A stretch of DNA of 64,000 nucleotides from Isoptericola croceus (GTDB taxonomy: Bacteria > Actinomycetota > Actinomycetes > Actinomycetales > Cellulomonadaceae), in the NCBI RefSeq assembly GCF_029382255.1, contig NZ_JARLLG010000002.1, positions 124,001-188,000 on the forward strand. The letters run 5' to 3'. The notes under the pieces are model-generated. The model was given only the letters and a program-made list of their open reading frames with translations, made no database searches and had not been told where the DNA came from. Made by a program: the position numbers and the translations under genes. Positions 36,049 through 44,910 of the stretch are shown in pieces. The number at the start of each line of letters is the position of its first letter. Position 1 is the stretch's first letter.

Positions 36049-36444
36049 TCAGGGGCGGCGGGCCTCGGCGGCGAGCAGGTCGCGGATCTCGGTCAGCAGC
36101 GCGAGGTCGGCCGACGGTTCCTCGGCGACGTCGGTGTCGACCCGCTGGCGGCGCTCGTTGAGCTTGTTCATCGGCAGGACGATGAGGAAGTAGAGCGCCG
36201 CGGCGACCAGCAGGAAGTTCAGCACCGCGTCGAGGAACAGGCCGATGCTGAACGTCGCGCGGTTGACGTCGAAGGTCCACACCTGAGAGATGTCGGGCTG
36301 GCCGAACACCGCGGCGATCAACGGGGTGAGGATGCCCTCCATGAGCCCGGTGACGACGCCCGTGAACGCGGCCCCGACGACGATCCCGACGGCGAGGTCG
36401 ATGACGTTGCCCCGCAGGATGAAGGTCTTGAATCCAGCCAGCAT
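36049..36444 (-). CDS. mscL: Large-conductance mechanosensitive channel
   Basis: A 131-residue protein that opens under membrane tension to release solutes on osmotic downshock. The N-terminal FKTFILRGNVIDLAVGIVVGAAF with the pore helix, the second membrane segment (about 68-88) and the C-terminal helix rich in charged residues are typical of MscL. It lies behind the SAF protein and FmdB genes, the order also found in mycobacteria. Confidence 0.95.
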   Translation of the reverse strand: MLAGFKTFILRGNVIDLAVGIVVGAAFTGVVTGLMEGILTPLIAAVFGQPDISQVWTFDVNRATFSIGLFLDAVLNFLLVAAALYFLIVLPMNKLNERRQRVDTDVAEEPSADLALLTEIRDLLAAEARRP

Positions 36445-36549
36445 GCTCGGTGAGTCCTCTCGCCCGGGCGCTCGGCGCCCCGCCGGGACGGTCCCGGCGT
36501 GTTCCGGGGGCGATTGTTTCCGTCGGCGTCGCCGAGCGCAACGTGCCGC

Positions 36550-37200
36550 TCAGGGCACGAGCACCGCGGCGACCGCGCCCCACCCGGCGGCTGCCGAGAC
36601 CTGGGCGGCCTCGTCGGGGTCAACGGCCACGAGGGTCACGGCGGTGTCCCGCGTGGCGGGGGAGGTTGCCCCGAGCAGACCGCCCGCACCCGTCGCGCCG
36701 TCGTCCGGGACGAGCCCCGGCAGGACGAGCGCCCGCCGCGCGAGGTACGTGGCGTCGTCGTCGGTGGCGAGCAGGTCGATGCGGTCGCCGGGCCGCAACC
36801 AGGTGGCCTCGCTGAGCCGGACGCCGACGACGACCGTCCCCTCGGGGGCCTGCGCGGCCATCCCGCCGCCGGCGACGAGCGCGGCGTGCAGCGGTGAGCC
36901 GGCGGGCAGCGCCACCGCCGGGGAGCGGCCGACGGCGTCGGCCGGGTCGGTCAGGACACCGTCCGGTGCGAGCTCTGCCGCCACGGTGAGCGTGGTGAGG
37001 TCCCCGGCGTTCAGGGACGTGCCCGCCGCCAGCGCGCGGGCGGCGACGACGACCTCGCGGGTGGGCGGGGGCTCGGGGCGCATCGCCTCGACGGTCACGC
37101 CGGCGGCGAGGCCGCAGCAGAGGGCGGCGACGACGAACCGGCAGCGCCAGGCGAGCGCCCGTGCGTGACGGACCAGCCGGGAGGTGGTGGAGGGCTCCAT
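36550..37200 (-). CDS. SAF-domain protein (CpaB/RcpC-like)
   Basis: A 216-residue protein with one N-terminal membrane segment (about 22-42) and a SAF domain from about 48 (VVVAARALAAGTSLNAGDLTT), followed by a beta-rich part with VVVGVRLSEATWLRPGDRI. CpaB-type proteins assist pilus assembly, but no pilus genes are near, so the role is open. Start ATG 37200 is chosen because TAGCGT (37208-37213 on the reverse strand) ends 7 nt upstream; a GTG at 37209 overlaps that box. Confidence 0.75.
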   Translation of the reverse strand: MEPSTTSRLVRHARALAWRCRFVVAALCCGLAAGVTVEAMRPEPPPTREVVVAARALAAGTSLNAGDLTTLTVAAELAPDGVLTDPADAVGRSPAVALPAGSPLHAALVAGGGMAAQAPEGTVVVGVRLSEATWLRPGDRIDLLATDDDATYLARRALVLPGLVPDDGATGAGGLLGATSPATRDTAVTLVAVDPDEAAQVSAAAGWGAVAAVLVP

Positions 37201-37293
37201 GCCCGGCACGCTAGGTGGCGGAGCGTGAGCACCGGGAGCGGCCGGCGCACCGTGGTGGACCGCCCCGGCTGGGGGTGGCCTCGGCCGCCCGCG

Positions 37294-37626
37294 TCAGGCG
37301 GAGGCGGCCTTGGACGAGGAGCTGGACGATCCCGCGCCGGACGAGCCGGACGAACCGGAGCTGCCGGACTTCTGGGCGGAGGAGCCGGAGGAACCGGAGT
37401 CGCCGGACTTCTTGCCGCCCGAACCACCCGAGCTCTTCGTGCCGTTCGTGCCGCGCGAGTCGGTCCGGTAGAACCCGGAACCCTTGAACGTCACGCCCAC
37501 CGAGCCGTACTGCTTGCGCAGCCGGCCGGAGCACTCGGGGCAGGCGGTCAGCGAGTCGTCGGTGAACGCCTGGTGGATGTCGAAGGCGTGGCCGCAGTCG
37601 GCGCACCGGTAGGCGTAGGTGGGCAC
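37294..37626 (-). CDS. FmdB-family zinc-ribbon protein
   Basis: A 110-residue protein. The N terminus VPTYAYRCADCGHAFDI and TACPECSGRLRK give the two CxxC pairs of the FmdB zinc ribbon. The C-terminal half is a low-complexity Ser/Gly tail with Lys, as in actinobacterial relatives of Rv0991c, which has been reported to have chaperone activity. GTG at 37626 has GAGGAGA upstream. It sits in the FCL-FmdB-SAF-MscL neighbourhood, here interrupted by the penicillin acylase gene. Confidence 0.85.
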   Translation of the reverse strand: MPTYAYRCADCGHAFDIHQAFTDDSLTACPECSGRLRKQYGSVGVTFKGSGFYRTDSRGTNGTKSSGGSGGKKSGDSGSSGSSAQKSGSSGSSGSSGAGSSSSSSKAASA

Positions 37627-37698
37627 GGAGGTCTCCTCGTCGGGCTGGCACTCAGATGATGCGAGTGCCAATCATACGCGGACGGTAGTCTCGCCTGC

Positions 37699-40365
37699 GT
37701 GTCAGCGAGCGACCACCCCTCAGCAAACGAGCCCGACGAGTCCCGAGCGGCGGACGACGCGGTCGACGACGTCGGCGAGGACGAAGCTGCCCCGCCGCCC
37801 CACTCCCGCCTGCGACGTGCCGTCGTCGGTGTCGCGGTGCTGGTGGCGCTCGCCCTGGTCGCCACCGTGACGTTCACCGTGGTCACCGTCCGCAAGCCGC
37901 TGCCGGAGACGTCCGGGACGCAGACCGTCCCCGGGCTCACCGGGGAGGTCACGGTCCACCGGGACGCGCAGGGCGTGCCGCAGGTGTACGCCTCGACCTC
38001 CGAGGACCTCTTCGCCGCGCAGGGGTACCTGCACGCCCAGGAGCGCTTCTTCGAGATGGACTACCGCCGGCACGTCACCGCCGGGCGGCTCTCCGAGCTC
38101 GTCGGCCCGGCCGCGATCGACGCCGACAAGGTCATCCGCACGTTCGGCTGGCGCAACGTGGCCGAGGACGAGTGGAACCTCATCACGCCCGAGTCGCGCG
38201 GCTACCTGCAGGCGTACGCGCAGGGAGTCAACGCCTACCTCGCCGACCGCAGCCCGGACCAGATCGCGCTCGAGTACACCGTGCTCGGCACCACCGTCGA
38301 CGTCGCGACGCCCGCCCCCTGGGACCCTGTCGACTCCCTCGCCTGGCTCAAGGCGATGGCGTGGGACCTGCGCGGCAACTACGACGACGAGCTCGACCGG
38401 GCGCTGGCCTACGGTGCGCTGGAGGACGTCGACCTCGTCGACGAGCTCTTCCCGAGCTTCGCCGACGGCGGGAACACCCCGATCCTGGCCGAGGGCGACC
38501 TCATGGAGCCCACCGGCGAAAAGGTCTCGCGCTCGGCGGTGGAGGGAGTGGCCTGGGGTGCCGAGCCGCTGGACGGCGCCATCGCGTCCGCTGCGGCGGC
38601 GCTCGACGCCGTGCCCGTGCTCGTCGGGACCGGCGACGGCGCCGGCTCCAACTCCTGGGTGGTCTCCGGCGACCTCACCGAGTCGGGCGCGCCGATCCTC
38701 GCGAACGACCCGCACCTCGCCCTCGACGTGCCGAGCCTGTGGTCGCAGGTCGGGCTGCACTGCGAGCAGGTCTCGGACGACTGCCCCTTCGACGTCGCGG
38801 GGTTCTCCTTCGCGGGTTATCCCGGCGTGATCATCGGCCACAACGCCGAGCTCGCCTGGGGGCTGACCAACATGGGTGCGGACGTCACCGACTTCTTCGT
38901 CGAGCGGGTGCGCGACGACACGTGGCTGCGGGACGCGGCCGCCGAGGAATGGGTGCCGATCGAGGTTCGCACCGAGACGATCCGTGTCTCAGGAGCGGCC
39001 CCTGTCGAGCTGGACGTCCGCTCGACCGAGCACGGGCCGGTGGTGTCCTCCGTGCTCGACGTGGGTGGGGTCGTCGGTGCCCCGACCGAGGCCGGCACCG
39101 ACTTCGGGGAGTACGCGGTCTCGCTCGCCTGGACAGCTCTCGAGCCGGGCCGGACGGCGGACGCCATCTTCGCGATGAACGTCGCGAGCGACGCCGACGA
39201 CGTCCAGGCCTCCGCCGCGCTCTTCGACGTACCCACCCAGAACATCGTGTTCGCCACGACCGACGGGCACATCGGCTACCAGGCGCCGGGGCGCATCCCG
39301 GAGCGCCGGCGCGTCGCCGGGCCCGTACCGGCCGACGGCACCTGGCCGCGGCCCGGCTGGGACCCCCGCTACGACTGGCAGGGCTGGGTCGACGCCGAGG
39401 AGATGCCGGGGGCCCTCGACCCCGAGGAGGGGTTCATCGTCGCGGCGAACCAGGCCGTGCTGCCCGACGGCGTCGGGCCGACCCTCTCGAAGGACTGGGA
39501 CCTCGGCTTCCGCTCCGAGCGCATCCGTGAGCTGCTCACCGAGCAGGTCGCGGCCGGGCGTCCGTTCTCGGTGGCAGACATGAACGACCTGCAGAACGAC
39601 GACTGGTCGCCGTTCGCCGCCGCGCTCGTCCCCGTCCTGCTCGATGTCGAGATCGAGGACTCCTACGACGCCGCCGGGCAGGAGCTGCTGGCGGGCTGGG
39701 ACTACACGACGGGGACGGACTCCGCCCCTGCGGCGTACTTCAACGCGGTGTGGCGCAACCTGCTCCAGGCCACGTTCTGGGACGACGTCCCGGAGGGCGT
39801 GCGGCCAACCGGCGGGTCCCGGTGGCTCGTCGTGGTGCGGGACATGCTCGAACGTCCGGAGGACCCGTTCTGGGACGACCGGTCGACCGTCAACGTCGTC
39901 GAGACCCGTGACGAGGCCCTGACCCAGGCACTGGTGACCGCACGCCGCGACCTCACGGTCGAGCTGTCCAAGCACCCGCAGGACTGGCGGTGGGGAGCGC
40001 TGCACACCCTGGCGCTGCAGCATCCGGTGGTCGGCGGGGAGGGCGTGCCAGCGCTGGTGCGCGACTACGTCAACCCGCGGCCGGTCGAGATGCCGGGCGG
40101 CAGCTCCATCGTCAACGCGACCTCCTGGGACGCCTCGACCGGCAGCTTCGCGGTGACCACCGGGCCGTCGATGCGGATGGTCGTCGACCTCGGCGACCTG
40201 GACGCCTCCACCTGGGTGACGGTGACCGGGACGTCGGGCCACCCGGCCTCGCCGCACTACACCGACCAGCTCTCGGCCTGGGCCGCGGGCGAGACGTTCG
40301 CCTGGCCGTTCAGCAGGCCGGCCGTCGAGGAGTCGGCGCGGGACACCACCACGTTGGTGCCGTGA
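37699..40365 (+). CDS. Penicillin acylase family protein (Ntn hydrolase)
   Basis: An 888-residue precursor with an N-terminal membrane anchor (about 38-60), so it is displayed outside. The alpha chain starts EVTVHRDAQGVPQVYA. The self-cleavage site is GAGSNSWVVSG near residue 316, with the serine after glycine becoming the N-terminal nucleophile of the beta chain, followed by GAPILANDPHLALDVPSLW. Relatives hydrolyse amides such as acyl-homoserine lactones, beta-lactam side chains or fatty-acyl amides, and the substrate is not predictable here. Start GTG 37699 is supported by TAGTCT ending 7 nt upstream. Confidence 0.9.
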   Translation: MSASDHPSANEPDESRAADDAVDDVGEDEAAPPPHSRLRRAVVGVAVLVALALVATVTFTVVTVRKPLPETSGTQTVPGLTGEVTVHRDAQGVPQVYASTSEDLFAAQGYLHAQERFFEMDYRRHVTAGRLSELVGPAAIDADKVIRTFGWRNVAEDEWNLITPESRGYLQAYAQGVNAYLADRSPDQIALEYTVLGTTVDVATPAPWDPVDSLAWLKAMAWDLRGNYDDELDRALAYGALEDVDLVDELFPSFADGGNTPILAEGDLMEPTGEKVSRSAVEGVAWGAEPLDGAIASAAAALDAVPVLVGTGDGAGSNSWVVSGDLTESGAPILANDPHLALDVPSLWSQVGLHCEQVSDDCPFDVAGFSFAGYPGVIIGHNAELAWGLTNMGADVTDFFVERVRDDTWLRDAAAEEWVPIEVRTETIRVSGAAPVELDVRSTEHGPVVSSVLDVGGVVGAPTEAGTDFGEYAVSLAWTALEPGRTADAIFAMNVASDADDVQASAALFDVPTQNIVFATTDGHIGYQAPGRIPERRRVAGPVPADGTWPRPGWDPRYDWQGWVDAEEMPGALDPEEGFIVAANQAVLPDGVGPTLSKDWDLGFRSERIRELLTEQVAAGRPFSVADMNDLQNDDWSPFAAALVPVLLDVEIEDSYDAAGQELLAGWDYTTGTDSAPAAYFNAVWRNLLQATFWDDVPEGVRPTGGSRWLVVVRDMLERPEDPFWDDRSTVNVVETRDEALTQALVTARRDLTVELSKHPQDWRWGALHTLALQHPVVGGEGVPALVRDYVNPRPVEMPGGSSIVNATSWDASTGSFAVTTGPSMRMVVDLGDLDASTWVTVTGTSGHPASPHYTDQLSAWAAGETFAWPFSRPAVEESARDTTTLVP

Positions 40366-40408
40366 ACCGCTCGGGGCCGCTGCGCACCGCTCAGCGGCCC
40401 CGAGCGCG

Positions 40409-41065
40409 CTACACCGCGGGGAGCGGGAGCCAGCCTTCCGGGGTCGCGACGGCGTGCACCGCCACGTCGTGCTCGAGCACCGGCAGCGGGCGTTGCACGG
40501 CGTCGTAGAGCTCCTCGGGGAAGACGGTCGCGATGGCCTGCACCCCGGGACGCACCTGCTTCAGGACGCGGTCGTACCAGCCGCCGCCCTGCCCGAGCCG
40601 GGTGCCGCTGGTGTCGACGGCGAGCGCGGGGGCGATGACCACGTCGGCCTGGGTGATGACGTCGGCCCCCAGGTTGGGGCCACCCGGCTCGGGAGGTCTG
40701 CCGGGGGCTCGCTCGAGCAGGTCGTCCGGGCCGGTGTAGTCCGCCCAGTCGCGCGCGAGGCCCGCACCCAGGACCGGCAGCAGGATGCGAGTGCCGCGCT
40801 GGGAGAGGAGCTCCAGCAGCGGCAGCGTGCAGGGCTCGGTGCGCCGGGCCGCGTACGCGACGACCACGGCCGCCTCCTGCACGGCGGGGATCGCTGCGAC
40901 GACCTGGGCCAACGACTGCGCCGCTTCGTCGCGCAGCCGTGCGGACCGCTCCCTGCGGTGGTGACGGATGGCGCGGCGCAGCTCGTCCTTGGCGTCCTCG
41001 GGCTCCATGCCCGCGACGACCGGGTACGGCTGATGTGCTGTCGAGGCCTTGAGGTCGCCGTGCAT
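40409..41065 (-). CDS. 5-formyltetrahydrofolate cyclo-ligase
   Basis: A 218-residue enzyme that converts 5-formyl-THF to methenyl-THF with ATP. Motifs: KDELRRAIRHHRRERS at the N terminus, ADVVIAPALAVDTSGTRLGQGGGWYDR with the metal/ATP-binding GxGxGYYD-like stretch, and FPEELYDAVQRPLPVLEHDVAVHAV. Start ATG 41065 is supported by CACAAT (41072-41077 on the reverse strand) 6 nt upstream; MEPEDAKDELRR at 41008 is an alternative. It is convergent with the penicillin acylase gene. Confidence 0.93.
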   Translation of the reverse strand: MHGDLKASTAHQPYPVVAGMEPEDAKDELRRAIRHHRRERSARLRDEAAQSLAQVVAAIPAVQEAAVVVAYAARRTEPCTLPLLELLSQRGTRILLPVLGAGLARDWADYTGPDDLLERAPGRPPEPGGPNLGADVITQADVVIAPALAVDTSGTRLGQGGGWYDRVLKQVRPGVQAIATVFPEELYDAVQRPLPVLEHDVAVHAVATPEGWLPLPAV

Positions 41066-41130
41066 GTCCTTATTGTGGCAGGGTCCGGTGCCACGGGGAC
41101 CCGGCGCGCCGGGCGGACGAGGGAACCGGG

Positions 41131-41766
41131 ATGAACGATGCGAAGAGGTGGGCGGTGACCAGGCCCTGGCCGGTCACGCTGCGCGAGGACACGCCGTCGG
41201 GCGCGGTCGTGCTGCGACCGTTGCGGCGCCGGGACGGCGGTGAGTGGATGCGGCTGCGTCAGCTCAACGCCTCCTGGTTGCAGGAGTGGGAGGCGACGAC
41301 GCCGGGGGAGCGGCCCGAGGCGACGTCGTTCGCCGACTACGTGCGGGCACTGAGCGCGCAGGCGCGCGCGGGCACCGGCCTGCCGTTCGTGGTCGAGCTG
41401 GACGGCGCGCTCGTGGGACAGCTCACCGTGTCGTCCATCCAGTACGGCTCGCTGTGCTCGGGCAGCATCGGCTACTGGGTGGCGCGGGAGTACGCGGGCC
41501 TCGGCATCATCCCGACCTCCGTGGCGATGGCGACCGACTACTGCTTCCTCGTGCTCGGGCTGCACCGTATCGAGATCAACATCCGCCCGGAGAACGCCGC
41601 GAGCCTGCGCGTCGTGTCCAAGCTCGGGTTCCGCGACGAGGGCCTGCGCGAGCGCTACCTGCACATCCAGGGTGACTGGCGCGACCACCGCACCTTCGCC
41701 CTGACGGCCGACGAGGTCCCGGACGGCCTGCTCGCCCGGTGGCAGCAGGCCCGCGACGAAGCCTGA
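41131..41766 (+). CDS. GNAT acetyltransferase, RimJ-like
   Basis: A 211-residue acetyl-CoA-dependent N-acetyltransferase. The body fits the RimJ/RimL type: VLRPLRRRDGGEWMRLRQ, the acetyl-CoA region YWVAREYAGLGIIPTSVAMA, and RIEINIRPENAASLRVVSKLGF. GAGGGA lies before the ATG. In mycobacteria the equivalent gene (Rv0995) stands between moeA1 and the SepX-like gene; here it directly precedes the SepX-like gene but the usual galU and moeA are missing upstream. Confidence 0.88.
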   Translation: MNDAKRWAVTRPWPVTLREDTPSGAVVLRPLRRRDGGEWMRLRQLNASWLQEWEATTPGERPEATSFADYVRALSAQARAGTGLPFVVELDGALVGQLTVSSIQYGSLCSGSIGYWVAREYAGLGIIPTSVAMATDYCFLVLGLHRIEINIRPENAASLRVVSKLGFRDEGLRERYLHIQGDWRDHRTFALTADEVPDGLLARWQQARDEA

Positions 41767-41878
41767 CGGGGTCTGGCGGGGCCTGAGGAGGCCTGGTCGA
41801 CCGACGACGACGGTCAGGTCGCGGACACGCCGCCGCGCGGTGCGGCCCGGCCCGGCCCGCACCGCCTACCGTCGACGT

Positions 41879-43009
41879 GTGGAGACGTCGCCGGCAGGAC
41901 TCGCAGCCCTCGCGCTGTTCGTGCTGTGGCTGGGCTACTGGGTCCCCCAGCGGTTGCGACACCGCCAGCAGCTCGCCGACGCGCAGATCGACGACAGGTT
42001 CTCCAGCGGTCTGCGGGTCCTCGCGGTGGCGGACGGGGACACGACGGGCGGACCTGGGGTTGATCGACGACGGAAGGAGCGTGCCATGCGACACGACCGC
42101 GACGGCGCCGCGACGGCGACAGGCAGCGTGCCGCTCGTGAGCGCGCGGACCTCCGGGCCGCCGTCGGGCACGACGCCGCAGGTGCGGACGCATCGGCTGG
42201 CCGTGCTGGAGCGCCGGGCGGCACGGGCGCGACGTCGTCTCGTGGTGACGCTCGGGCTCGTGCTGGTCACGGCCGGGGCGTGGACCGCTGTCGGCCTGGG
42301 CCACGTGTCGTGGCCGGTCGGTGCCGTGGCCTCGGGGCTGCTGGCCGTGGTGCTGGTGCTGGGCCGCGTCGCGGTGCTGGCGGCACGCCGCTCCGACGCG
42401 CGGTGGAGCGCCGAGCGGCGAGCGGAGCGGCAGCGGGCGACGCAGGAGCGGACGCTGGCGCACGGAGGGCCGTACGCTCCGCGCAACCGGGCCCGCATCA
42501 CGGGCCGGGCGGTGCACCCCTCCGACACGAGCACCCGGATGATCCCGCGGGTGCAGCCTGCGGCACGACCTGCGGTCGACGGCGCCGCTCCCGCCGCCGA
42601 GCGCAAGGCGACGTCGCGCGAGCCGACGGCGAGCGTGCGCTCCTCGGGAGACGGGGCGGGCGAGGCCGACGACAAGGAGCCGGTCACACCGGCCCCGGCC
42701 CGGGCGCCGGTGGGCGGCGAGCCGTGGGAGCCGGTCCCCGTGCCGCTGCCGACCTACGTGACCAAGCCCGCGGCACCGCGCCGTGAGCAGGCCACGACCG
42801 TCCCGAAGCACGAGACGCGGGACGTCCCGCCGCCCCCGGCGGTGCGTGCGAGGGCTCCGGCCTCGGCGGCGTCGGCCGGTTCCGCACCGGCGGTCCCGGC
42901 GGCCGACGATCGTGACGCGTCGCTCGTGGCCGAGGAGCCCCGCCCACGCACCGAGACGCTCGGGCTGCCGCTCGAGCAGATCCTCGCGCGCCGCCGGGCC
43001 GCCGGCTGA
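41879..43009 (+). CDS. SepX/GlpR-like membrane protein of cell division
   Basis: A 376-residue protein with one N-terminal membrane helix (LAALALFVLWLGYWVPQRLR), the short motif QIDDRFSSGLRVL behind it, two central membrane segments (about 120-160) and a long disordered Pro/Ala tail ending ETLGLPLEQILARRRAAG. This plan and the place behind the RimJ-like gene match Rv0996, GlpR of Corynebacterium and SepX of Streptomyces, which act in division and polar growth. The call rests on order and topology rather than strong motifs. GTG 41879 has TACCGT 6 nt upstream. The tRNA-Ala gene follows. Confidence 0.7.
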   Translation: METSPAGLAALALFVLWLGYWVPQRLRHRQQLADAQIDDRFSSGLRVLAVADGDTTGGPGVDRRRKERAMRHDRDGAATATGSVPLVSARTSGPPSGTTPQVRTHRLAVLERRAARARRRLVVTLGLVLVTAGAWTAVGLGHVSWPVGAVASGLLAVVLVLGRVAVLAARRSDARWSAERRAERQRATQERTLAHGGPYAPRNRARITGRAVHPSDTSTRMIPRVQPAARPAVDGAAPAAERKATSREPTASVRSSGDGAGEADDKEPVTPAPARAPVGGEPWEPVPVPLPTYVTKPAAPRREQATTVPKHETRDVPPPPAVRARAPASAASAGSAPAVPAADDRDASLVAEEPRPRTETLGLPLEQILARRRAAG

Positions 43010-43137
43010 GCCTGCCGGTCGGTTCGCCGGCGTGCTCCGGCTCGTCCGCCAGGCCCGGTGCGGTGCACGTCACGCCGCCGACCGGTGCCGATTTGGTCCC
43101 GAGCAGCCGCAGGGTGCTAATCTTGCTACCGCTCCAC

Positions 43138-43210
43138 GGGGCTATGGCGCAGTTGGTAGCGCGTCTCGTTCGCAATGAGAAGGTCGGGGGTTCGAATCCC
43201 CCTAGCTCCA
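43138..43210 (+). tRNA. tRNA-Ala (anticodon CGC)
   Basis: A 73-nt cloverleaf: acceptor GGGGCTA with TAGCTCC, D-arm GCGC...GCGC, anticodon stem TCTCG/TGAGA with loop TTCGCAA (anticodon CGC, reads GCG), T-arm GGGGG-TTCGAAT-CCCCC, discriminator A. CCA is not encoded. Confidence 0.97.
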
Positions 43211-43218
43211 CCGGTCGA

Positions 43219-43260
43219 GGGCCGCTGAGCCTGGCGTAACGCCAGGTCAGCGGCCCTTTC
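43219..43260 (+). terminator. Terminator behind tRNA-Ala
   Basis: GGGCCGCTGA pairs with TCAGCGGCCC, and an inner CCTGGCG pairs with CGCCAGG, giving a long hairpin with a short loop. TTTC follows directly. It lies 8 nt behind the tRNA. Confidence 0.85.
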
Positions 43261-43285
43261 GGTTTCTGCCGGACGCCACGACGAA

Positions 43286-43426
43286 GGGCGACCGAGTGGG
43301 AATGCCACGATCCTGATCCAGGACGGGACGTTGCTCCTCGTCCAGAGCCGCGTTCTCGAAGGTTCGCTCTCGTGGCAGGTCCCCGCCGGTGCTGTGCAGG
43401 ACTACCTCACGGCGCAGCTCGGATGA
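43286..43426 (+). pseudogene. Nudix hydrolase remnant
   Basis: An in-frame stretch reads NATILIQDGTLLLVQSR and then LSWQVPAGAVQDYL before a stop. The first part is the start of a Nudix fold and WQVPAGAV is the approach to the Nudix box, but the box (GxxxxxExxxxxxREUxEE) is missing and replaced by a short unrelated end. No convincing start codon is present. A 5' fragment of a lost gene. Confidence 0.5.
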
Positions 43427-43456
43427 TGTGTGCGTGCGCTCGATAGCCTTCCGACC

Positions 43457-44875
43457 ATGGAACATCCCGAGCGCATCGGCCGCTATCGCATCGAGGGGCT
43501 GCTCGGCGTCGGATCGTTCGCGACGGTCTGGCTCGGCCACGACGAGGTGCTCGACGCGCGCGTGGCGATCAAGGTGCTCGCGGAGAACTGGAGCCACGAC
43601 CTACGGGTACGCGAACGCTTTGTCGAGGAGGCACGGCTGCTGTGGCGACTCGAGGACGAGCGGTTGGCACGCGTCCACGCCTTCGACGAGCTTCCCGACG
43701 GTCGCCCGTACGCCGTCCTCGCCTGGGCCGACGGCGGAAGCCTGCGAGGCCGCCTGGAGTCCGGCCCGCTGGATGTCGAGCGGTGCCTGTGGTTGCTGGC
43801 GGAGATCGCCGCCGGCGTGCAGGTGCTCCACGACGCGCAGATCGTGCACCGCGATCTGACGCCGGGAAACGTGCTCTTTCGCAGCCGGCTGGCGGGGGAC
43901 GAGCAGGTGCTCGTGGCTGATCTGGGGCTCGCGAAGGAGCTCGCGGCGGCATCCGGGCTCACCGCGCGCGCCGGCACTCCCGGTTTCATGGCGCCCGAGC
44001 AGGACCACCCGCTGGCCACGGTTGACCGTCAGACCGATGTGTACGCCCTCGGCCGGATCGGCGTCGTGCTCCTGACCGAGTCCGGCGACGTCGACGGCGG
44101 ATGGCGGTTGCGTCCGGGTGTCTCGGATGGCGTCGGGGACGTGCTGCGCACCGCGACCGCGCAGGACCCGGCCGACAGGTACCCGGACGCCTCCGCCTTC
44201 CTGACGGCCCTGGCGGATGCCGCGCCTCCTGGCGGCCCGCACGCGCCGCGCCCTTCGTCGCGCCAGGAGGCGGCAGGGCGGGGCGGCGCCGGCCGGACCC
44301 GGACCTTGGCCCGATGGTGGGGTCGGCGCCGGGTGGTCGCGGCCGGCGTGAGCCTTGCCCTCGCCGGCGCGGCAGTCATGGCCTGGTCCTGGTGGGAGAG
44401 GGACACCTCGGTCGCGGCGAGCGACGACGACCGCGTCCGCGTGCGGCTCCCGGAGGGCTGGCAGGCCGCCGGGTCAGGCTGGTCCGGCCGGACGGACGGC
44501 GACGGCGCGCGCGAACCGGCGCTGGTCGTCTCGCCCGACCCCGGCCGCTGGGCGACCGACACCTCCGTACCTGGCGCGTTCATCGGCCTCTCACCCACCC
44601 TGGCCGCCGAGACGACACCGGAGGACCTCGTCGCGGCGCAGGTTCACGGGCAGTGCGAGGCTCCGGAGAGCGCGGAGGTCGACGCCGGTGGCGTCACGTG
44701 GGTCGTGGCGACCTTCGCCGGCTGCCGCAGTGGCAAGGCGACGATCGTCGAGGCCGCGAGCTCGGCGCCGTCGGACGCGGGACTGCTCTACGCCCAGATC
44801 GCGCCACCGGCGAGCACCGACCCCGCGCGATTCGTGGAGTCGATGCTCGCCGGCATCGAGGTAGGCCCGCCGTGA
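43457..44875 (+). CDS. Transmembrane serine/threonine protein kinase (Hanks type)
   Basis: A 472-residue kinase. The kinase domain (about 5-265) has the glycine loop GLLGVGSFATVWLG, catalytic lysine in VAIKVLAE, HRDLTPGNVL (Asp and Asn present, usual Lys replaced by Thr), DLG in place of DFG, and APE in GFMAPEQ. One membrane helix (about 295-315) follows a basic stretch, then an outside domain of about 150 residues that resembles no named sensor. It should phosphorylate cytosolic proteins in response to an outside cue. Start ATG 43457 is preceded by TAGCCT, 7 nt upstream. It is convergent with the lipoprotein gene. Confidence 0.9.
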   Translation: MEHPERIGRYRIEGLLGVGSFATVWLGHDEVLDARVAIKVLAENWSHDLRVRERFVEEARLLWRLEDERLARVHAFDELPDGRPYAVLAWADGGSLRGRLESGPLDVERCLWLLAEIAAGVQVLHDAQIVHRDLTPGNVLFRSRLAGDEQVLVADLGLAKELAAASGLTARAGTPGFMAPEQDHPLATVDRQTDVYALGRIGVVLLTESGDVDGGWRLRPGVSDGVGDVLRTATAQDPADRYPDASAFLTALADAAPPGGPHAPRPSSRQEAAGRGGAGRTRTLARWWGRRRVVAAGVSLALAGAAVMAWSWWERDTSVAASDDDRVRVRLPEGWQAAGSGWSGRTDGDGAREPALVVSPDPGRWATDTSVPGAFIGLSPTLAAETTPEDLVAAQVHGQCEAPESAEVDAGGVTWVVATFAGCRSGKATIVEAASSAPSDAGLLYAQIAPPASTDPARFVESMLAGIEVGPP

Positions 44876-44910
44876 CGGCCCCGAAGGGTCGCGCGGGGCG
44901 GTGCCGCCGA

